Positions 37,345-44,503 of a stretch of 64,000 nucleotides of DNA are shown here, piece by piece. The stretch spans positions 1-64,000 of the forward strand of contig DASYYB010000008.1 in assembly GCA_035934235.1 (NCBI GenBank), given 5' to 3'. The notes below the pieces were generated by a model. That model made no database searches. It was not told the origin of the DNA and saw only the letters and a program-made list of their open reading frames with translations. The position numbers and the translations under genes were made by a program. Numbering within the stretch: the stretch's first letter is position 1; every line of letters starts with the position of its first letter. This stretch comes from REEB95 sp035934235. GTDB taxonomy: Bacteria > Pseudomonadota > Alphaproteobacteria > ATCC43930 > CGMCC-115725.

Positions 37345-37569
37345 ATGTACGATACGACAATGGCGCGGCTCGATCCGGCGTGGGAACCATGGTCGGTGCC
37401 GCGCGTAAGCAAGCGCCCGAATTCGGCGCGCGCAGCGGCCGGCGCCAGCTTGATCGAACGGTGGACCGCATGGCGCCGGCCGACCGCGTTCCAGCGCTAC
37501 CTCGCCATTCACATCCTCAATACAACCGAGTCGGTCAGCGACGCGGCGCCGGCGACCGACGCCGCCTAA
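37345..37569 (+). CDS. Hypothetical protein, 74 residues
   Basis: The ATG has GGGAGA eight bases upstream and an AT-rich upstream region. The protein reads MYDTTMARLDPAWEPWSVPR, then a basic stretch and FQRYLAIHILNTTESV. It has no signal peptide or known domain. Similar short Trp/Arg-rich proteins are common in alphaproteobacteria, but I do not recognise a family. The start, ribosome site and codon use support a real gene. Confidence 0.55.
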   Translation: MYDTTMARLDPAWEPWSVPRVSKRPNSARAAAGASLIERWTAWRRPTAFQRYLAIHILNTTESVSDAAPATDAA

Positions 37570-37585
37570 GCGAACGGAGCGGCGG

Positions 37586-38215
37586 CTAGACGTCGGCCTG
37601 CTGGCGCAGCCGCATTTGCGGCCGGCTAGCGCGGTCGATAAAGCCGCCAGCCTCGAGCGCCGTGACGATGTCGACAAAATGCGCGGCCGTGCCGGGGCGG
37701 CCGGCGCCTTCGAGCCAATTCTGATCGAGCAGCGAGGCAAGGGCCGGATGGCCCAGTTCGGCCTCCCACAGGATGCCGAGCAGTGAGGCCATCGCCTCTT
37801 CGCGCTCCCGCGCGAGGCCGAACAGGGTTTGCGCCTGGGCCGCCCGCGCGCGATCGCCGGTTTCGGGACCGGGACCGAGGCCGAAATCCACCTGCACTCG
37901 CCGCGCCGGCGAAGCGAGCTGGAAATGCGCGACTTCGTGCAGCAGCACATACGCCTCGGTTTCGCAACGCAGCGCCACGCCATCCCAGGAGACATCGAGT
38001 TGAGGCGCGCCGGGTTTCAGGTCGATGAAGAATTTTGTTATAATATCAATGGCGTCTGTATGATTCTTAACAGCAATTCCGGCCGGCGCACGCGCCGCTT
38101 TGGCGCCCTCGGTCAGCCGTTCAAATAGCGCCCGCATGCGGCCGGCCGGCAGCGATTCGGCAAAGCGGGTGAGAACGGTGTGGAGCCGGTCGTCGGCGAG
38201 CGGGGTAAGAATCAT
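37586..38215 (-). CDS. Hypothetical protein with HExxH motif
   Basis: I do not recognise a named family. The 209-residue protein has the zincin-type motif YVLLHEVAHFQLASP (H93, E94, H97) in a predicted helix and lacks a signal peptide, so it should be cytoplasmic. A third zinc ligand might be one of the acidic residues in AREREEAMASLLGILWEAELGH. The C-terminal part (AAHFVDIVTALEAGGFIDR) is helical. A metallopeptidase-like role is possible but unproven. Confidence 0.75.
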   Translation of the reverse strand: MILTPLADDRLHTVLTRFAESLPAGRMRALFERLTEGAKAARAPAGIAVKNHTDAIDIITKFFIDLKPGAPQLDVSWDGVALRCETEAYVLLHEVAHFQLASPARRVQVDFGLGPGPETGDRARAAQAQTLFGLAREREEAMASLLGILWEAELGHPALASLLDQNWLEGAGRPGTAAHFVDIVTALEAGGFIDRASRPQMRLRQQADV

Positions 38216-38290
38216 TGGAGTGGTTTGGCGGCTGCGCGTAAGCGTCCGAACTACTCCAAAACGCGGCCAAATTCAAAGTCTTGGGTGCGA

Positions 38291-39085
38291 TCAGGCGGCC
38301 GGCGCCGGGGCTTGACCGACCAGAGGCTGGATGCCGAGGATCGATTGGCCTCGTGCCGCGAGGCCGTGGGCTTGGTCACGGCCCAGCGACGACCGCGTAC
38401 GCACCAGATAGCGGGCATAGCCTGGCTGGTGTCGCTCGAGAATCGTTACATCAATGCCGCTCCGATGCAGCTGATCGCGCAGCGCCGTGGCGTAGCGGGG
38501 CGTGTTGTAGGCACCAAATTGCACCCAATAATGCGCGGCCGGCGAGGTGGCCGCCGGCGCCGCGATCTTGGCGACAACCGGCCGCGCCACGGCCGGGTTA
38601 TCGCCGCGGTGGAGCAGCGGCGCGATGCCAAGCTGCGCCGCCAGTTTGGCGTTGGCGTCGGCGTTGCTGCGGTCGCCGGTGGCGTTTGAGTGGACGCTGT
38701 AATAGAGCGCGCCGCCGGCGCCCCGGACCCGCACGATCTCGGCCTTGAGGCCGATCGCGCCGAGCCGCTCGACCAGCTTGTGGGCATAGAACGAACCGCG
38801 ATAGGCGCCGTATTCGACCCAATAGGCTGGCTTCGCCGCCTCGAACGTGCGACCCGCAGCCGGATTGACTTGGCCGGGCGGTATCGCAACCGCTGGCGCC
38901 GGTGACGGCGAGACGGTAGCCGTCGATGGCGCCGGCGGTGCCGTTGGCTGCATCCGCGCCGGCCGGAAGGTATCAATCGAGACGGCGCCGTAGACGCCGA
39001 GGACGAGCGCGAATAGCACCGCCATCAACAGCGCGGCGCCAATGATTCCGCCTGACCGCGGGGTGGTTTCGGACGGGTTGTCCAC
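38291..39085 (-). CDS. Membrane-anchored protein with two SPOR domains
   Basis: The 264-residue protein has a single membrane helix at about 13-35, a Pro/Ala linker (40-75) and two SPOR-like repeats: YWVEYGAYRGSFYAHKLVERLGAIGLKAEIVRV (about 88-120) and YWVQFGAYNTPRYATALRDQLHRSGIDVTIL (about 186-216). SPOR domains bind denuded septal peptidoglycan, so the protein probably localises to the division site. Such proteins (FtsN, DamX types) vary strongly outside these domains. Confidence 0.87.
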   Translation of the reverse strand: MDNPSETTPRSGGIIGAALLMAVLFALVLGVYGAVSIDTFRPARMQPTAPPAPSTATVSPSPAPAVAIPPGQVNPAAGRTFEAAKPAYWVEYGAYRGSFYAHKLVERLGAIGLKAEIVRVRGAGGALYYSVHSNATGDRSNADANAKLAAQLGIAPLLHRGDNPAVARPVVAKIAAPAATSPAAHYWVQFGAYNTPRYATALRDQLHRSGIDVTILERHQPGYARYLVRTRSSLGRDQAHGLAARGQSILGIQPLVGQAPAPAA

Positions 39086-39477
39086 TCTGCCGGCGACCTC
39101 CTCGAATGGCCCCCTGATGGCGCGGGCGGCGGATGAAAAAAATTTATCATGTGTGCGACACGCGACCTACGCCGAAACGGCTGGAAACCAGCCACGAATC
39201 GCGGTGAAGCCTGTTGATTGCGTGGATAACTCCGACTTGGCGGTGCACAACCGTCGGGTGCGCCTTTGCGGGGCAACGGAAACCGATCGCTGCGACGTCG
39301 GATCCGGCCAAATGCCGAACGAATCGACCCAAAAAAAACACGGCGAAATCCGATGCTTCCATCGGGCAACCATGCATAAGGCGCCGTTGCGCCCCTCAGA
39401 CCGAAAGCGCACAGTGACGCATCCGTGGGCCACCGTGTCCGCCTTGGAGGCGGCGCGTCGGGCGTCAGGAGCGGGTC
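39086..39477. other. Intergenic gap before a 57-codon gene
   Basis: No gene is supported on either strand. There are A-runs near 39140 and 39333, and a one-mismatch DnaA-box-like sequence at 39221-39229. The promoters of the divergent SPOR gene and the small gene to the right must lie here, but I cannot place them firmly. Confidence 0.35.
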
Positions 39478-39651
39478 ATGGCATTGCGAGAACACGGCAT
39501 TGCGGAAGGTGCGCATAGCGAGCGCCTGCGCGACCTGGCCCGGCGTTGCCGCGATCTGGCCGAGTTGACGGTGGTGCCCGAGGTGGTACGCGAACTCGAG
39601 CGCATCGCCCGTGCCCTCGACGACGAGGCGGGATTGGACGAGAGGGAGTGA
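39478..39651 (+). CDS. Small helical protein, 57 residues
   Basis: The ATG is preceded by AGGAG at six bases. The protein, MALREHGIAEGAHSERLRDL and onward through ARRCRDLAELTVVPEVVRELERIARALDDE, is strongly charged with heptad-like spacing and probably forms a coiled coil. No family is recognised. The ribosome site and helix-like composition support it. Confidence 0.5.
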   Translation: MALREHGIAEGAHSERLRDLARRCRDLAELTVVPEVVRELERIARALDDEAGLDERE

Positions 39652-39680
39652 CGACGGCGCGGTTACGCGCCGCCGGGAAA

Positions 39681-41090
39681 TTAGCGCTCGATCTGTCCGA
39701 GGACGAACGTGCGGCCGCGCGTGACGTCGCGGTAATGCGGCATTTGCACCGCCGACAGGTCGTCCGGTCGGATCAACAGCACATAGTCGAACTTCGGCGC
39801 CAGTGCCGCGGTCGGATTCTGCGTCGCGACCACCTGGTAGGCCGGCTGGTAGTCGATCAGTTCGTCGTTGGCGCCGGCGAAAAGATCGGGAATCAGCGCG
39901 CCGCGTTCGCCGACGGCGAACGCATCGACATGGGCCAACGGCGGATGCACAGCGGGATCGACGGCATTGGCGTCGCGCATCAGCGGTAGGAGCTTGGCGC
40001 CTGGCGGCAGTTGGGCGAAGGCGGCGCGATACTCCGCATAGTCCGCCTGCCAGCCGTGAAACTGCACGACCATCAGCAGCCAGCGCAGCGCGAACAGCGT
40101 GGCGACGAAGATTTCGGCGTGCGTCCGCCGGCGGCTTTCACGCCAATTCAAGCTCCCGCAGAGAAATAGCGCGATCACCGGCGGCAACCGATAGTCGACG
40201 AAGGGTGCAGCGCCGATCTGATGCGGCAGGGCGATATAGGCGACGACGAGGGCTGCCAACGGCAGGGTCATCTCGCGCGCGAACTCGAGACGGTGCGCGA
40301 CGAGAGCCAGGCCGAGCAGCGTCGCCAGCAGTGACAGCATGTCGAACAGCGGATTGTAGAAACCGATCGCGCCGGCGAGTTGGACGAATTTGAGCAGGGG
40401 AGAAACGTAGGCGAGGCTGCCGCCGATGGCGTGGCGCATGCCGATTGCATAGAGCGCGGCCGGCACGAGCAGATGCAGCAGCGCGAGCCAATCACGGCGC
40501 GAATGCCGCCGTCGTTGTCGCGTGACACCAAGCTCGTAGGCGCAGATGACGAGCGCATAGACCGCGAAGGCGAATAGATGGGCCAGCAGGATCAGGCAGC
40601 TGACGGCCGCGAAGAATGGCAGCGCCCACGGTTCGTCGCGCCAACGGATCCATGCCGCCACCGCCCACAGCACCATGCCGAGACCGAAGCTGAGATTGAT
40701 GAATCCGAACAGCAGCGGGCCGTTATAGGCGAACAGAACGGCGGCGAACGCGAAACGGCTACGGCCGCCGAACAGCGCCTTGTGGAGCGCGATGGTGCCC
40801 CAGAACAGTTGCGCCACGGTGGCGGCGAGGAACAGCCGCACGGCAACGTCGACCGATACGATCCAATGGAAAACACCGACCCACCCCTCGGCCGCGAGAC
40901 TGGGCACCAGTTTCCACGCCGCGGTGTAATACGGGCTCGCGCCGGGTACCTCGCCGAAGAGTATCTGCAGGCCGGCGAGGCGGGTGGGCAGGTCGTAGAG
41001 GGGAATGTCGTGAAAGGCGAAAAACGGCGCGATCAATAGGATCGTTGCCAACCCATACAGCGTGCCGGTATCGCCCCAAAACCGCCGCAT
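39681..41090 (-). CDS. Polytopic membrane protein of unknown function
   Basis: The 469-residue protein has about ten membrane helices, starting YGLATILLIAPFFAFHDIPLYDLPTRLAG, and a soluble C-terminal part (from about 375) with LPPGAKLLPLMRDANAVD and APKFDYVLLIRPDD. The DLPTRLA stretch after helix 1 and the soluble tail recall the layout of GT-C-type glycosyltransferases or mannosyl transferase-like proteins, but I cannot show the catalytic acid pair. It stands alone, head-on to the small helical gene. Confidence 0.75.
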   Translation of the reverse strand: MRRFWGDTGTLYGLATILLIAPFFAFHDIPLYDLPTRLAGLQILFGEVPGASPYYTAAWKLVPSLAAEGWVGVFHWIVSVDVAVRLFLAATVAQLFWGTIALHKALFGGRSRFAFAAVLFAYNGPLLFGFINLSFGLGMVLWAVAAWIRWRDEPWALPFFAAVSCLILLAHLFAFAVYALVICAYELGVTRQRRRHSRRDWLALLHLLVPAALYAIGMRHAIGGSLAYVSPLLKFVQLAGAIGFYNPLFDMLSLLATLLGLALVAHRLEFAREMTLPLAALVVAYIALPHQIGAAPFVDYRLPPVIALFLCGSLNWRESRRRTHAEIFVATLFALRWLLMVVQFHGWQADYAEYRAAFAQLPPGAKLLPLMRDANAVDPAVHPPLAHVDAFAVGERGALIPDLFAGANDELIDYQPAYQVVATQNPTAALAPKFDYVLLIRPDDLSAVQMPHYRDVTRGRTFVLGQIER

Positions 41091-41276
41091 CGCCCCCCGG
41101 CTCGCCGCTGGTTTGCTCTGTCATTAGCGGTCATTGGGCCGCGGCGCAACCGCCACCGCCCACCTGGGCATTCGATGCAAGCACGATCGAGGGCACGCAC
41201 GTGCGTGCCCTGCGCGTCGTCTACGCGCCGAACATTCAAGACAGGCGCGAGCAGCGGCCGGCCGTTGCCGGCCGGT

Positions 41277-41855
41277 TCAGGCGCGTTGGCCGAACTCGGC
41301 GACCGATCCCGATTTGTCGCGTACCGGTGCGCTTGACGCCGCGGCCACCGGCTTGGCGGTCGCATGCGCGTTCTTGTTGGCGGCCTTGCCGTATTCGGGC
41401 CGGCAGTGACCGTCGATATACGCACCGGACTCGATCTTGATGTCCTGATGAACCACGTCGCCGGACATATGCGCCGTGCTGGTCAGGACGACCTTCTTGG
41501 CTTCGATCTTGCCGTCGATCGTGCCGGCCAATTCGACGGTATCGCCATAGACCGTGCCCTTAACCTTGGCGTTGTTGCCGATTTTTACCGAAACGCCGCG
41601 CACGTCGCCGTCGACTTCGCCGTCGACCTGGATGTCCTCGGTGCTCTCGAGCTGACCGGTGATCTTGAGCGCCTTGCTGATCACCGAAACCACGCGCGTT
41701 TGCGGCGGCGCGACTTCGTAGGTCGTCGGCGCCGGCGGTTGCGTGCGTTTCGTATCAGCGATCGGCGTAATCGCAGTCTCGGTCTTGTCGCGCGCCGGCG
41801 TCGCGCCGCCGGTGTTCGTGTCGAACGATTTGTCGTTGCGTGTAAACATACTCAT
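41277..41855 (-). CDS. Bactofilin (second of pair)
   Basis: The 192-residue protein has a disordered N-terminal region (to about 60), then the bactofilin beta-helix repeats: SKALKITGQLESTEDIQVDGEVDGDVRGVSVKIGNNAKVKGTVYGDTVELAGTIDGKIEAKKVVLT in consecutive turns, followed by a disordered Ala/Lys-rich tail. Bactofilins polymerise on the membrane and guide local cell-wall work. The ATG overlaps the upstream bactofilin stop by one base and has GGGAGG seven bases upstream, so the two are coupled. Confidence 0.9.
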   Translation of the reverse strand: MSMFTRNDKSFDTNTGGATPARDKTETAITPIADTKRTQPPAPTTYEVAPPQTRVVSVISKALKITGQLESTEDIQVDGEVDGDVRGVSVKIGNNAKVKGTVYGDTVELAGTIDGKIEAKKVVLTSTAHMSGDVVHQDIKIESGAYIDGHCRPEYGKAANKNAHATAKPVAAASSAPVRDKSGSVAEFGQRA

Positions 41856-42265
41856 CACTGCGCCTCCCGGAGATGTTCGAGTCTTTCGAAGAAGTTGAGC
41901 GGACGCCACGGCATGCGCCCGTCGATCCGCGCGCCTTTTGCGACCGTGACTGTGTGGTGGAAGATCCGCCCGGTTATGTCAGCTGAGCCGTCGAGCGTGA
42001 CATGGCGTGCGTAGATGCGCCCCGTGAAGCGCCCGCCGATCCGCACGTCGTTGGCGACGATGTCGCCTTCGACGTAGCCACCCGTGCCGATGACCAAACG
42101 GTCGGCGGTGATCTGCCCGTGGACGTTGCCGTCGATGTGGACGATGCCGGTCGTCTCCAGCCGGCCCTTGACGGTGAGGGCCTTGCCGAGATGTGACGCG
42201 GAAATTTCGGCGCCGTTGTTACCGAGCGGCACCTGTACCAACGCAAGCTGAGACAACGCGGGCAT
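41855..42265 (-). CDS. Bactofilin-like protein (first of pair)
   Basis: The 136-residue protein also consists of beta-helix turns: GKALTVKGRLETTGIVHIDGNVHGQI, ADRLVIGTGGYVEGDIVANDVRIGGRFTGRIYARHVTLDGSADITGRIFHHTVTV. It ends with a proline- and Leu-rich segment, WRPLNFFERLEHL. Two adjacent bactofilins may copolymerise, as BacA/BacB do in Caulobacter. No peptidase of the usual M23 type is next to them. Confidence 0.88.
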   Translation of the reverse strand: MPALSQLALVQVPLGNNGAEISASHLGKALTVKGRLETTGIVHIDGNVHGQITADRLVIGTGGYVEGDIVANDVRIGGRFTGRIYARHVTLDGSADITGRIFHHTVTVAKGARIDGRMPWRPLNFFERLEHLREAQ

Positions 42266-42400
42266 GCGAATACCAACCCCAGGTCAAACAGACCCCCACT
42301 AGCGCCCGTCCCCCGCTAGCAACGATCGGATCGTAACGCGAGTCGTACGGAGCAGCAAGCCGCTTACCCGCGCATTTTAGGTTTCGGTCTTAATTGTCGC

Positions 42401-42490
42401 TGGCGGATGGGGTGGGATTCGAACCCACGACACGGTTGCCCGTGTGCCGGTTTTCAAGACCGGTGCCTTAAACCGCTCGGCCACCCATCC
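42401..42490 (-). tRNA. tRNA-Ser (anticodon TGA)
   Basis: The 90-base minus-strand gene begins GGATGGGTGGCCGAGCGG and has the anticodon stem CCGGT/ACCGG around CTTGAAA, anticodon TGA. The long variable arm of serine tRNAs (ACACGGGCAACCGTGT), T loop GGTTCGAATCC and encoded CCA are present. Confidence 0.97.
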
Positions 42491-42562
42491 GGTGTCCTAG
42501 ATAGCAAAGAGTCCGGAGGCGGGCCATCGCGCCGCCGCGGCGGCGCGGAGCAGGGTGGCGCT

Positions 42563-42964
42563 TTACTGCACGACGACGGTACCGAGCATGCCGCCGCCTT
42601 CGTGATGAGTGCAGAAATAATGGTAGGTGCCGGGTGTGTCGAAGGTATGGAGGTAGACGTCGCCGGCTGCAATATCGCCCGAGGCGAAAGGTTGGACGCC
42701 AGTCGGCAACGCGGCGTCGCTTGCCTTCGCCGCCGCGTTGGGATCGAAGCTGACCGAGTGCGTGATCGGCGACGTGTTGCGCCACTCGACGGCTTGTCCT
42801 GTTTTGACGGTCACGGTCGTCGGCGTGAAACTTTCGAAGCCCATGTCGACGACGGCGGCCGCACGCGCGTCCGGGGGGCCGTGCGCGGGACCGCCGACGC
42901 CACAACTGGCCAGGGGAAGAGCCATGGCCAGCAGCAAGATCAATTGCCGTCGGACGTTCGTCAT
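42563..42964 (-). CDS. Cupredoxin-domain lipoprotein (plastocyanin-like)
   Basis: The 133-residue protein has a lipoprotein signal ending LPLASC (C21). The mature part has the type 1 copper site: H69 in ITHSVSF, C118, H121 and M126 in YHYFCTHHEGGGMLGTVVV. It resembles the amicyanin/plastocyanin group, small blue copper proteins that carry electrons in the periplasm. The start MTNVRRQLILLLAMA was chosen because it opens the signal; upstream in-frame sequence is not conserved. A partner enzyme is not apparent nearby. Confidence 0.85.
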   Translation of the reverse strand: MTNVRRQLILLLAMALPLASCGVGGPAHGPPDARAAAVVDMGFESFTPTTVTVKTGQAVEWRNTSPITHSVSFDPNAAAKASDAALPTGVQPFASGDIAAGDVYLHTFDTPGTYHYFCTHHEGGGMLGTVVVQ

Positions 42965-43004
42965 CGCGCGAACGGCGTACCGCAGCACACCGTGCGCGGG
43001 CAAA

Positions 43005-43190
43005 TCACGAACGTGAGATCGGATCCGGATCGATGACGTTGGCACAGGCGTCGGTAGGAGCGGCCGCGACGTCGCCGACCAACGGCACCGCCTTGATGAC
43101 CCCTGAGCTGACCCGGCAAGGTGCGGCGACGACGCCGCAACTTGCGAGAGCAACCGCCATCGCGAGCAGAAGGCAAAATCGTGCGAGCAT
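43005..43190 (-). CDS. Small lipoprotein (DUF6726-like)
   Basis: The 61-residue protein MLARFCLLLAMAVALASCGV has C18 as the likely lipidated cysteine and continues APCRVSSGVIKAVPLVGDV and DACANVIDPD. I recall this as typical of a small alphaproteobacterial lipoprotein group labelled DUF6726. Function is unknown. The same strand and proximity suggest co-transcription with the cupredoxin gene 40 bp downstream. A longer reading with an extra 20 residues is possible. Confidence 0.65.
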   Translation of the reverse strand: MLARFCLLLAMAVALASCGVVAAPCRVSSGVIKAVPLVGDVAAAPTDACANVIDPDPISRS

Positions 43191-43523
43191 GGCAATCACC
43201 ACCGATGAACCGTCCAATAACCGGACGCGGCTGCGCCGAATAAGTTCCAACCGAACGCCGTCGTCACAAATTTCTTATCGCGCTTGCCGGTACGGCCACC
43301 GGCAACACCTTCCAGAATGCCGGCACCAAGATCCAAGATTTGTCGGCAAATCAGCGTGGTTTTCAGCGCCTTAAAAGCGCCATGAAGCGCTGGCGATATC
43401 GCTGCGGTGCAGTCTTGCGCCGTGCCCGGTTTCGAGTACCGTGCATCGGCGTGGACTTAACCGTCATAGTTTGATGTTGATTGTGCGCTCTTCCAGCCCC
43501 CACCAAACAACCCTGAGGCTCAT
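43191..43523. other. Intergenic gap between lipoprotein and Spy-like genes
   Basis: Divergent promoters must lie here, but no clear hexamers can be defended. I see no convincing gene. One stretch near 43260-43450 has weak pilin-like composition and no start or ribosome site. Confidence 0.35.
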
Positions 43524-44123
43524 ATGATCGAATCTTCCAAGCGACATGGCACCTTTGCCGCCGTTGTGGCGCTGACCGGTGTCTTGTTGGCCGTTCCCGC
43601 GCTCGCCCAGACAACGATGCCGAGCGCGCCGCCGCCGACACCGCCAACCGCTGCGCCTGCCGCGCCAAGCGCCGCGCCAGCAGCGCCAAGCACGGCGCCG
43701 GCCACGAAAGCTGCGCCGACCAAAACCAGCAAGCGGCTCAGCGGGATCGAAGCTCGCATCAAGAGTCTGCATACCCGCCTGAAGATCACTGCGGCGCAAG
43801 AACCGCAATGGCAGCAGGTCGCGCAAGTGATGCGCGATAACGCTGCGCAGGTCGAAAAGCTGGTCAGTGACCGGAACGCAAAGCTGAAGACCATGACGGC
43901 CGTCGATAATCTGCAGACCTATTCCGACATCGCGCAGGCGCATGCGGACGGGCTCAAGAAATTGGTGCCCGTGTTCGACACGCTCTATAGCTCGATGCCG
44001 GACGCGCAGAAGAAGATCGCGGACGGGGTCTTCCGCGGCATCGCCGAGCGTCATGCGGCGCATAAGGCGGCACCGAAGCCCGCGGCGCCGGCAGCGCCGG
44101 CACCGGCTCCGTCGCAACAGTAA
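43524..44123 (+). CDS. Periplasmic Spy/CpxP-like LTXXQ protein
   Basis: The 199-residue protein has a signal peptide ending VPALAQ (about 29), a Pro/Ala-rich linker (30-65) and a helical domain: RIKSLHTRLKITAAQEPQWQQVAQVMRDN. The LKIT..Q and later DNLQTYSDIAQAHADGLKKLVPVFDTLYSSMPDAQKKIAD match the LTXXQ-motif family of Spy/CpxP, ATP-independent periplasmic chaperones. The C-terminal tail is again Pro/Ala-rich. It heads a unit with the next small secreted protein. Confidence 0.85.
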   Translation: MIESSKRHGTFAAVVALTGVLLAVPALAQTTMPSAPPPTPPTAAPAAPSAAPAAPSTAPATKAAPTKTSKRLSGIEARIKSLHTRLKITAAQEPQWQQVAQVMRDNAAQVEKLVSDRNAKLKTMTAVDNLQTYSDIAQAHADGLKKLVPVFDTLYSSMPDAQKKIADGVFRGIAERHAAHKAAPKPAAPAAPAPAPSQQ

Positions 44124-44134
44124 GGAGCGGTCGG

Positions 44135-44422
44135 ATGAAAAACTGGATCAGCCCGCTAGGCCGCGCGGTTCTGGCGGCGGCAGCGGTCGCCATCATGATC
44201 GGCGCTACCGCGACAGCGTTCGCCGACGACGACGACCAGGGCCACCGCGGTTACTACGGTTACGGCGACGACCACGACTGGCACGAGCATCACGAGGGTC
44301 CGCCCGTTTATTATTACCAGCCGGGCTACGTCTATCAGGCGCCGCCGCCGGTGGTGTACGCGCCGCCGCCACCGCAATACACACCGCCGGTCGATCTGTT
44401 CTTCTCGATCGGCATCCACTGA
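44135..44422 (+). CDS. Small secreted Tyr/Pro/His-rich protein
   Basis: The 95-residue protein follows AAGGAG, 11 bp after the Spy-like gene. A signal peptide (about 1-30, ending ATAFA) leads to a low-complexity mature region with GYYGYGDDHDWHEHHEG, tyrosine-rich YYYQPGY and proline-rich parts, ending DLFFSIGIH. Such secreted proteins are common in alphaproteobacteria and have no proven role. The His/Asp cluster might bind metal. A terminator follows. Confidence 0.75.
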   Translation: MKNWISPLGRAVLAAAAVAIMIGATATAFADDDDQGHRGYYGYGDDHDWHEHHEGPPVYYYQPGYVYQAPPPVVYAPPPPQYTPPVDLFFSIGIH

Positions 44423-44449
44423 GCCGATCGACTCTGTCGGGTTACAAGG

Positions 44450-44478
44450 AAGCCGCGCGTGAACCGCGCGGCTTTTTT
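44450..44478 (+). terminator. Intrinsic terminator after the Spy-like operon
   Basis: AAGCCGCGCG (44450-44459) and CGCGCGGCTT (44465-44474) form a perfect 10-bp stem with a five-base loop, followed by six T. Confidence 0.9.
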
Positions 44479-44503
44479 GCGTTCGGGACGGTGCGGCGAC
44501 GCT

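Noticed and set aside
43260..43450. Pilin-like fragment (LIALAGTATGNTFQNAGTKIQDL) upstream of the Spy-like gene
   Set aside because: Weak resemblance to Flp pilins only, with no start codon, prepilin site or ribosome site.
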